NCBI GenBank assembly: GCA_030647195.1
Contig: JAUSKD010000006.1
Coordinates: 1-36,656, forward strand
Reading direction: 5' to 3'
DNA from: Candidatus Peribacter sp.
GTDB taxonomy: Bacteria > Patescibacteriota > Gracilibacteria > Peribacterales > Peribacteraceae
Length of the DNA stretch: 36,656 nucleotides
Both the position numbers and the translations under genes were made by a program. Under the pieces are notes generated by a model, which had not been told where the DNA came from, made no database searches, and saw only the letters and a program-made list of their open reading frames with translations. Positions within the stretch are counted from its first letter, which is position 1, and every line of letters begins with the position of its first letter. Shown here one piece after another: positions 29,937 through 36,656 of this stretch.

Positions 29937-32900
29937 ATGGCGAAGAAGGTAGCCAAGAAAGTTCAGAAGAAACCCGCATCCAAATCATCCCCGAAGAAAG
30001 TGGCGCACCGCTCCGGCGCTCGTGATCGTCATGAGCACAAGAAGGCGGCTCCTGCAGCGAAGAAAGCCGTGGTGGCTGCCGCAAAGAAGCCGGAAGCACT
30101 GCCTCCGGCAAAGAAGCCGATGCTGCCTCCCAAGAGGTCGTACCGGGTGCACGTGGAAGAGAAGATCCTGCCGCAGATCGAGCCGCCGATTGTGCCGACT
30201 GCGGGTCGTGCTCCGGCTTCCGTGAAGAACCTGCCCGCACACCTCGCCCCCAAGCGCATTTCCGAAGGCCGTGTGTACCTCACCAATGAAGAGAATATTT
30301 CCGAGATCCTGCCATCCTTGATCGAGATGCAGATTCTGAGCTACCGGTGGTTCCTGACCGAGGGCATCAAAGAGCTTTTGGAAGAGATCAGCCCGATCAC
30401 GGACTTCTCGGGCCGCAAGATGGAGCTGCGGATCCTCGGCCATGCCTTCGATCCTGCCAAGTACGACCCCGAGACGTGCCGCCGCCGCAATCTGACCTAC
30501 GAAGCGGCCATGAAGGGCCATGTGCAGCTGATCAACAAAGAGACCGGTGAAATCAAGGAGCAGGACGTCTTCCTTGGTTCGATCCCGCTCATGACGAACA
30601 CGGGTACCTTCATCGTCGGAGGCATCGAACGCGTGGTGGTGCACCAGCTCGTCCGATCGCCCGGCGTGTTCTTCAGTAAGATGCCCGACTATCCCAAGTA
30701 CCATGCCGCCAAGATCATTCCCAAACGCGGCGTGTGGCTGGAGATCGAGACGGACCGCCGCGGCATCATCACCTGCAAGATCGACCGCAAGCGCAAGATC
30801 CCCATCACGCAGCTCCTACGTGTGTTCGGCTACGCCACGGATCAGAAGATCCTCGACCTCTTCGCTTCCGTGAAAGGCAAAGATACCGATTACATCCTCA
30901 CCACGCTCGAGAAGGATTCCGTGCGCACCGTGGAAGAGGCCTACCAGAGCATCTATAGGAAGATCCGCCCCGGAGATCTGGCCACGCCCGAGAACGCCAA
31001 GCAGCTGATCGACTCGCTCTTCTTCGATTTCAAGAAGTACGACATGGGCCAAATCGCCCGCTACAAGCTCAACCGCCGCTTCGGCTTCAAGACAGACAAT
31101 GACGAGTCGCACCGCGTGTTCCAGGTATCCGACTTCACGGCGATCCTGAAAGAGCTGATCAACCTGAATAACGGTCTCGGCGTTCCCGACGATATCGACC
31201 ACCTCGCCAACCGCCGCATCCGTTCCGTCGGCGAGCTCGTCCAGAACAAGTACCGCGTCGGTCTCGTGCGCACCGAGCGCATCATCAAGGACCGCATGAC
31301 CGTCCTCGATATGGAGACAGTCACGCCGACCCAGCTGATCAACTGCCGTCCGATCACGGCTGCCATGCGCGAGTTCTTCGCGAGCTCGCAGCTATCGCAG
31401 TTTATGGATCAGACGAACCCCCTCGCGGAGCTCTCGCACAAGCGACGTCTCTCGGCCATGGGTCCGGGCGGACTCTCGCGCGAGCGCGCCAGCTTCGACG
31501 TCCGCGACGTGCATCCCAGCCACTACGGCCGCATCTGTCCGATTGCCACTCCTGAGGGTCCGAACATCGGTCTTGTGGTCCATCTGGCCGCACTGGCCCG
31601 CGTGAATCCCTACGGATTCCTCGAGACGCCGTATCGTGAGGTGAAAAATTCCGTGCCGCTGGATCCCGACAAGCTCCACGGCCGCATGATCGGCGATACG
31701 ATCCGCGAGGACCGTAAAGTTCTTCTGAAGGAGGGCGATGTCGTCGCCACCAAGGACCTTGCACGCAAGATCGTGACCATTTGCCGTCAGGAAGGAAAAT
31801 CTTCTGTGCCCGTGCGTCCCTATTGCACCAGCAAATTCATCTACATCGATGCGGAGCAGGAGCGTCACCTCACCATCGCTCAGGCGCAGACCAAGTATTC
31901 GGAGCTTGGGGAATTCCTGGTCACGACCATCTCGGCCCGCCGCAGCGGCGAGCCGGTGCTTGTGGATGGGCGCGATGTCACGCACGTCGACATGACCCCG
32001 AAGCAGATTCTTTCCGAATCCACTTCACTCATCCCGTTCCTGGAGCACGACGATAACACGCGCGCTTCGATGGGAACGAACATGCAACGCCAGGCTGTGC
32101 CGCTCATCCGACCCTCCGCCCCGCTCGTGGGCACGGGGATCGAGGGGCTCACGGCGCGGGCTTCCGGCCAGGCAGTTCTGGCCGATGAAGACGGAGAGGT
32201 GGTGAGCGTTGATGCCTCGCACATTGCCGTGGTGTACCGCTCCGGCCGCAAGCAGCAGCTTTCACTCACCACGTTCGTCCGCAGTAACCAGGGGACCTGT
32301 GTCCTGATGCGGCCGCGCGTGCACGTGGGTGAAAAGGTCCATCGCGGGTCCGTACTCGCGGACGGGTCGGCAGTGGAGAACGGCGAGCTTGCGCTCGGGC
32401 AGAACCTGCTCGTGGCGTACCTGTCATGGGAGGGTGCGAACTTCGAAGATGCCGTCATCATTTCGAGCCGCGTCGTCAGGGACGGCTGGTTCGATTCCAT
32501 CCATATCGAGTCGTACGTGACGGATGTGCGCGATACCAAGCTCGGGTCCGAGACGGTCACGCGCGATATCCCGAACGTGGGTGAGGCCAAGCTCAAGGAT
32601 CTCGATGCCGACGGCATCGTGCGCATCGGCGCCACGGTGCACGAAGGGGATATTCTCGTGGGTAAGATCACGCCCAAAGGCGAGACGGAGCTGACGCCGG
32701 AAGAACGCCTTCTGCAGGCGATTTTCGGAGACAAGGCGAAGGACGTGAAGGATTCATCGCTGCGGCTCCCGGGGGGTGCCGGCGGCAAGGTGGTGGATGT
32801 GCATATCTTCGATCGTGCCGAGGGCGACGAGCTCCCGACCGGCGTCATCAAGCAGATCAAGGTCTTCGTCGCACAGACGCGCAAAGTGCAGGTCGGTGAT

Positions 32901-33842
32901 AAGATGGCGGGCCGCCACGGAAACAAAGGCGTGGTCTCGCGCATCGTTCCGGCCGAAGACATGCCGTACCTGGAAGACGGCACGCCGGTGGATATCATTC
33001 TGAATCCTCTCGGTGTTACCTCCCGCATGAACATCGGTCAGATTCTCGAAACACACCTCGGCTGGGCGTGCGAAAAATTGGGAATCAGAGTCGCGACGCC
33101 GGCCCTGAACGGAATCTCGGTGGATCAGATCGAGGAATTCCTCAAGGCGGCCGGACTGCCCACGGACGGCAAGGTGCAGCTCTTCGACGGGCGCACCGGC
33201 GAACCGTTCGCTCACAAGACGACCGTTGGCATTGTGTACATGCTCAAGCTTCTCCACCTGGTCGAGGACAAGATCCACGCACGCAGCGTCGGACCGTACT
33301 CGCTCGTCACGCAGCAGCCTCTCGGGGGCAAGGCCCAGCACGGAGGCCAGCGCTTCGGAGAAATGGAAGTGTGGGCACTCGAAGCCTACGGCGCGGCCTA
33401 CACGTTGCAGGAAATGCTCACGATCAAGTCCGACGACGTCATCGGCCGCTCCAAGGCCTACGAAGCCATTGTGAAAGGCGAGCCGATCCGACGTCCCTCC
33501 ATCCCCGAATCGTTCAACGTTCTCGTGAAGGAATTGCAGGCGCTGGGACTCAAAGTCGAGCTCCTCAAGTTTAAGGACGAAGTACAGCCCGAGGAGAGAA
33601 CGTCGCTGGAGGCCGGTGAAGTGGAGCAGGTGGAGCTCAGGTCCCGCGTGGAGGCCGAGGTGGAGGCCGAAGAGATCCTCAATGCAACGGAGAAGATCTC
33701 GGAGCTGGAAGCTCCGGGCAGCGAATCTTCCGAGGAAGTGGTAGGAGGCATCGAGGAGGGCGAGCCGGTGGAGGCTTCGGGAGTCACGGCAAAAGAAGAA
33801 ATGAAAGAATCCGTTAGTGAAGAGGCGATGGATGATGCATGA
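29937..33842 (+). CDS. rpoB: RNA polymerase beta subunit with basic N-tail and acidic C-tail
   Basis: A 1301-residue beta subunit. The core (about 115-1215) has all expected landmarks: the rifampicin region SSQLSQFMDQTNPLAELSHK followed by RRLSAMGPGGLSRERA, CPIATPEGPNIGL (an Ala replaces the usual Glu, E562 in E. coli numbering), GQNLLVAYLSWEGANFEDAV, GRHGNKGVVSRI and the C-terminal GGKAQHGGQRFGEMEVWALEAYG. Rifampicin-contact residues D516, H526 and S531 are kept. Unusual parts: the first 70 residues are Lys/Ala/Pro-rich with about 22 Lys/Arg in the first 67 (MAKKVAKKVQKKPASK), like histone H1 tails; the last 86 residues carry 28 Asp/Glu. The gene has its own promoter and terminator, and rpoC does not follow. 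No Shine-Dalgarno sequence is present. Confidence 0.97.
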   Translation: MAKKVAKKVQKKPASKSSPKKVAHRSGARDRHEHKKAAPAAKKAVVAAAKKPEALPPAKKPMLPPKRSYRVHVEEKILPQIEPPIVPTAGRAPASVKNLPAHLAPKRISEGRVYLTNEENISEILPSLIEMQILSYRWFLTEGIKELLEEISPITDFSGRKMELRILGHAFDPAKYDPETCRRRNLTYEAAMKGHVQLINKETGEIKEQDVFLGSIPLMTNTGTFIVGGIERVVVHQLVRSPGVFFSKMPDYPKYHAAKIIPKRGVWLEIETDRRGIITCKIDRKRKIPITQLLRVFGYATDQKILDLFASVKGKDTDYILTTLEKDSVRTVEEAYQSIYRKIRPGDLATPENAKQLIDSLFFDFKKYDMGQIARYKLNRRFGFKTDNDESHRVFQVSDFTAILKELINLNNGLGVPDDIDHLANRRIRSVGELVQNKYRVGLVRTERIIKDRMTVLDMETVTPTQLINCRPITAAMREFFASSQLSQFMDQTNPLAELSHKRRLSAMGPGGLSRERASFDVRDVHPSHYGRICPIATPEGPNIGLVVHLAALARVNPYGFLETPYREVKNSVPLDPDKLHGRMIGDTIREDRKVLLKEGDVVATKDLARKIVTICRQEGKSSVPVRPYCTSKFIYIDAEQERHLTIAQAQTKYSELGEFLVTTISARRSGEPVLVDGRDVTHVDMTPKQILSESTSLIPFLEHDDNTRASMGTNMQRQAVPLIRPSAPLVGTGIEGLTARASGQAVLADEDGEVVSVDASHIAVVYRSGRKQQLSLTTFVRSNQGTCVLMRPRVHVGEKVHRGSVLADGSAVENGELALGQNLLVAYLSWEGANFEDAVIISSRVVRDGWFDSIHIESYVTDVRDTKLGSETVTRDIPNVGEAKLKDLDADGIVRIGATVHEGDILVGKITPKGETELTPEERLLQAIFGDKAKDVKDSSLRLPGGAGGKVVDVHIFDRAEGDELPTGVIKQIKVFVAQTRKVQVGDKMAGRHGNKGVVSRIVPAEDMPYLEDGTPVDIILNPLGVTSRMNIGQILETHLGWACEKLGIRVATPALNGISVDQIEEFLKAAGLPTDGKVQLFDGRTGEPFAHKTTVGIVYMLKLLHLVEDKIHARSVGPYSLVTQQPLGGKAQHGGQRFGEMEVWALEAYGAAYTLQEMLTIKSDDVIGRSKAYEAIVKGEPIRRPSIPESFNVLVKELQALGLKVELLKFKDEVQPEERTSLEAGEVEQVELRSRVEAEVEAEEILNATEKISELEAPGSESSEEVVGGIEEGEPVEASGVTAKEEMKESVSEEAMDDA

Positions 33843-33867
33843 GGCACACAGAAGTACTTCACGTAGA

Positions 33868-33893
33868 AACGGCTCCGAGAGGGGCCGTTTTTT
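33868..33893 (+). terminator. terminator of rpoB
   Basis: AACGGC...GCCGTT stem with a GAGA loop, followed by a T run (33888-33893), 25 bp after the rpoB stop. Confidence 0.85.
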
Positions 33894-33967
33894 GTTCCGT
33901 TCTGGATGGAAACAGAACGTTATTGATCCCTTCTGTAAGCCAAAAAGTGACATATGTAGAATTTTCG

Positions 33968-34015
33968 TTTGGGAGGATGTCTCCCAAAGGGCTATGGCCA
34001 TCCGTAGCCTTTGGG
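33968..34015 (+). promoter_or_regulatory. ssb leader with two mutually exclusive hairpins
   Basis: Hairpin 1: TTTGGGAG (33968-33975) with CTCCCAAA (33981-33988). Hairpin 2: CCCAAAGG plus CTA (33983-33994) with TAG plus CCTTTGGG (about 34005-34015). They share CCCAAA, so only one can form at a time, as in attenuators and riboswitches. It lies 27 bp before the ssb ATG. Confidence 0.5.
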
Positions 34016-34041
34016 GTCCGTATTTCTTTCCCCCTATTTTT

Positions 34042-34413
34042 ATGTTCAATGTGAACCGCGTCACTCTGCTCGGGAACGTCACGCGCGATCCTGAGGTACG
34101 GGCGACCAAGACCGGCGTTGCGGTCTCCTCAATCGGTTTCGCCACCAATCGCGCGTGGCGGGATACCGAAGGTAAATTGGAGCGCGAGCCGGAGTATCAC
34201 TCTCTGGTGTGCTTCGGTCCGCTGGCCGAGTTCGCCGGAAAACGCGTGAAGAAAGGCGTGCCCCTGTACGTCGAGGGCCGGCTGCATACCAGCCACTTCG
34301 AAACCAAGAAGGGGACTCCTGCGAGCCGTACCGAGATCCTGGTGGATCGCTTCGTTCTTCTTTCTTCCAAGAAGAAGGGGAATGTCGAAGCGGCAGCGTC
34401 GGAAGAAGAATAA
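34042..34413 (+). CDS. ssb: single-stranded DNA-binding protein (copy 1)
   Basis: A 123-residue SSB with one OB fold: MFNVNRVTLLGNVTRDPEVR, SSIGFATNRAWRD, EYHSLVCFGPLAEFAGKRVKKGVPLYVEGRL and RTEILVDRFVLL. It coats single-stranded DNA during replication and repair. The C-terminus (KKKGNVEAAASEEE) is acidic but lacks the DDDIPF-type tip that recruits partners in most bacteria. ATG 34042 begins the family sequence; a longer frame upstream runs into the rpoB 3' end and is rejected. It is preceded by a two-state leader and followed by a terminator. A paralog lies at 34522. Confidence 0.92.
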   Translation: MFNVNRVTLLGNVTRDPEVRATKTGVAVSSIGFATNRAWRDTEGKLEREPEYHSLVCFGPLAEFAGKRVKKGVPLYVEGRLHTSHFETKKGTPASRTEILVDRFVLLSSKKKGNVEAAASEEE

Positions 34414-34435
34414 AAATGCATGTGATGCACGGATG

Positions 34436-34460
34436 CCCCTCTCGTTTGGGAGGGGTTTTC
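34436..34460 (+). terminator. terminator between the two ssb genes
   Basis: CCCCTCTC and GGGAGGGG arms with a GTTT loop (one G-T pair), followed by TTTTCTT. Confidence 0.8.
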
Positions 34461-34521
34461 TTGAAGAGAAGATCCGGAGTGCCGTCTGGCCAAGCCCTCT
34501 TTTCCTATTTATCATTGAGGT

Positions 34522-34920
34522 ATGAAGTCCGTAAACAGCGTCACTCTTCTCGGCAACGTCACGCGCGATCCCGAAATGAAGCAGACGACGGGCGGTCAAT
34601 CGGTCTGCACGTTCGGCCTCGCGACGAACCGGGTCTGGCGCGATCCGAAGGGCGAGAAGCAGAGCCTGCCGGAATTCCACAACATCGTGGCGTGGGGTGG
34701 CCTTGCGGATTTTTGCAGTCAGTATGTCAAAAAAGGCAAGCCTCTGTATCTCGAGGGGTACCTGAAAACCCGCAGCTGGGATGGTCCCGAAGGGTCCAAA
34801 ATATTCCGCACTGAAATCGTGACGGAAAACGTGATTTTATTGGGCCCGCGGGAAGATGCGGAAAACGGCCTCAATATGGGCGTTTCTGCAGATCAGGAAG
34901 GGGCGTCGGATGGAGAGTGA
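34522..34920 (+). CDS. ssb: single-stranded DNA-binding protein (copy 2)
   Basis: A 132-residue SSB paralog: MKSVNSVTLLGNVTRDPEMK, TFGLATNRVWRD, EFHNIVAWGGLADFCSQYVKKGKPLYLEGYLKTRSW and FRTEIVTENVILLGP. The C-terminal 25 residues are acidic and Gly-rich (ENGLNMGVSADQEGASDGE) and again lack a DDDIPF-type tip. Similarity to copy 1 is strongest in the OB fold. GAGGT lies directly before the ATG, so initiation differs from copy 1. A terminator separates the two genes, so they are independently transcribed. Two ssb copies may form mixed oligomers or serve different processes (replication versus DNA uptake in CPR); this is inference. Confidence 0.92.
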   Translation: MKSVNSVTLLGNVTRDPEMKQTTGGQSVCTFGLATNRVWRDPKGEKQSLPEFHNIVAWGGLADFCSQYVKKGKPLYLEGYLKTRSWDGPEGSKIFRTEIVTENVILLGPREDAENGLNMGVSADQEGASDGE

Positions 34921-34962
34921 GGTTTACTTTGCAGGAGGATTTTCAGGTCCTGATCTTTCTTC

Positions 34963-34990
34963 TTGACTCACTGTTTCTCCACAGTAAACT
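34963..34990 (+). promoter_or_regulatory. promoter of the candidate small RNA
   Basis: TTGACT (34963-34968), 16 bp, TAAACT (34985-34990). It predicts a start near 34997, with a strong terminator about 95 nt later and no reading frame between. Confidence 0.5.
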
Positions 34991-34996
34991 GCGGAA

Positions 34997-35094
34997 GCTC
35001 TATGTTTCCTCGTGCCCACCCGTAGGATTCGGCCCCCGTATTTGCGGGGGAATTCTCGGATTCTGCGGGTGTGCATAGGCCACCCGCTCTTTTT
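34997..35094 (+). ncRNA. candidate small RNA of about 95 nt, class unknown
   Basis: A non-coding stretch bounded by a promoter and an intrinsic terminator. It contains a CCCCCG-CGGGGG hairpin (35033-35050) and ends in the terminator stem GCGGGTG/CACCCGC with TCTTTTTT. It lacks the SRP RNA GGAAG/GCAG core, the RNase P AGGAAAGTCC box and tmRNA ends, so none of these is claimed. It lies directly upstream of the 23S rRNA gene, in place of a 16S gene. Confidence 0.4.
35065..35094 (+). terminator. intrinsic terminator before the 23S region
   Basis: GCGGGTG (35065-35071) and CACCCGC (35081-35087) arms followed by TCTTTTTT. Confidence 0.85.
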
Positions 35095-35301
35095 TATTCA
35101 GGCCAATCCTGAATAGAAAACGAAGAGACAGAATGGAGTGCGGCGGGCGCCAAGTACATCGTGTTCCTTCGCATCACCGGCAGTGAAGAGAACATGAATG
35201 AATTGAAATAATCACGTGCGCAGTGTGCGGGCACATCCTGCCCGCTCCTTGCCCCGCATCGACAGGTGTTGGGGTCCTGCGACACGTGAACAGCAATAAT
35301 G
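35095..35301 (+). other. spacer upstream of 23S with hairpins
   Basis: No gene. Two perfect hairpins are seen: ATTCAGG-CCAAT-CCTGAAT (35096-35114) and GCGGGCA-CATCC-TGCCCGC (35227-35245). The stretch just before 35302 probably forms one arm of the 23S processing stem; its partner would lie beyond the window. No 16S rRNA or tRNA is present. A clear promoter was not identified. Confidence 0.5.

Positions 35302-36656
<1,355 letters not shown>

Noticed and set aside
32754-34148. 464-residue minus-strand frame opposite rpoB and ssb
   Set aside because: Crosses an rpoB terminator and two real genes in reverse; no motifs.
34997-35094. Assignment of the candidate RNA to SRP RNA, 6S RNA or RNase P RNA
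   Set aside because: The conserved cores of these families are not found in the sequence.

Overview
The window looks like the chromosome of a Candidate Phyla Radiation (Patescibacteria) bacterium, possibly from the Peribacteria/Gracilibacteria side. This placement is inferred from overall gene style: a three-SLH S-layer protein in place of outer-membrane genes, an RpoB with extra charged tails, an expanded 23S rRNA unlinked from a 16S gene, compact overlapping genes and many starts without a Shine-Dalgarno sequence. TGA is used as a normal stop (for example in gatC and yidC). Base composition is moderately GC-rich. No phage, transposase or CRISPR array was seen.

Layout. 1-3.5 kb: a membrane-fusion (HlyD-type) efflux gene cut by the window edge and a small membrane protein, divergent from an OmpR/PhoB-type response regulator, a histidine kinase and a Met/Gly-rich secreted protein. 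Three near-identical tandem boxes, each exactly 10 bp upstream of a -10 hexamer, tie these genes into one envelope-response regulon. 3.5-7.4 kb: purT, a small unknown gene, an FGGY sugar kinase with a structured leader, and tRNA-Asp abutted by a GIY-YIG nuclease gene that is flanked by a duplicated tRNA 5' end. 7.5-14.6 kb: an NHL-repeat secreted protein and two MBOAT/SGNH pairs, probably for O-acylation of a surface polymer. 14.7-18.7 kb: gatCA diverging from rnpA-yidC, then a four-helix-bundle (S23-type) gene. 18.7-22.6 kb: class I fructose-bisphosphate aldolase, two csrA genes (one a fused tandem CsrA) with structured untranslated RNA between them, and cysS. 22.6-27.8 kb: a hairpin-rich leader and a 1434-residue S-layer protein. 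27.8-29.6 kb: a FemAB-type ligase and superoxide dismutase. 29.9-34.9 kb: rpoB standing alone (no rpoC) and two ssb paralogs. 35.0-36.7 kb: a candidate small RNA and the 5' part of 23S rRNA.

The most unusual signals are: (1) a three-promoter PhoB-like box set; (2) 7-bp short tandem repeats scattered over at least six places, including inside the sod and femAB-like reading frames and inside the 23S rRNA; (3) a fused double CsrA beside an ordinary CsrA; (4) a GIY-YIG gene bracketed by tRNA-Asp 5'-end copies, one split by a 35-bp palindrome; (5) RpoB with a basic N-terminal and an acidic C-terminal tail, encoded away from rpoC; and (6) an ssb leader that can form two mutually exclusive hairpins. 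Regulatory and RNA calls rest on motif reading only; no database search or folding program was run.
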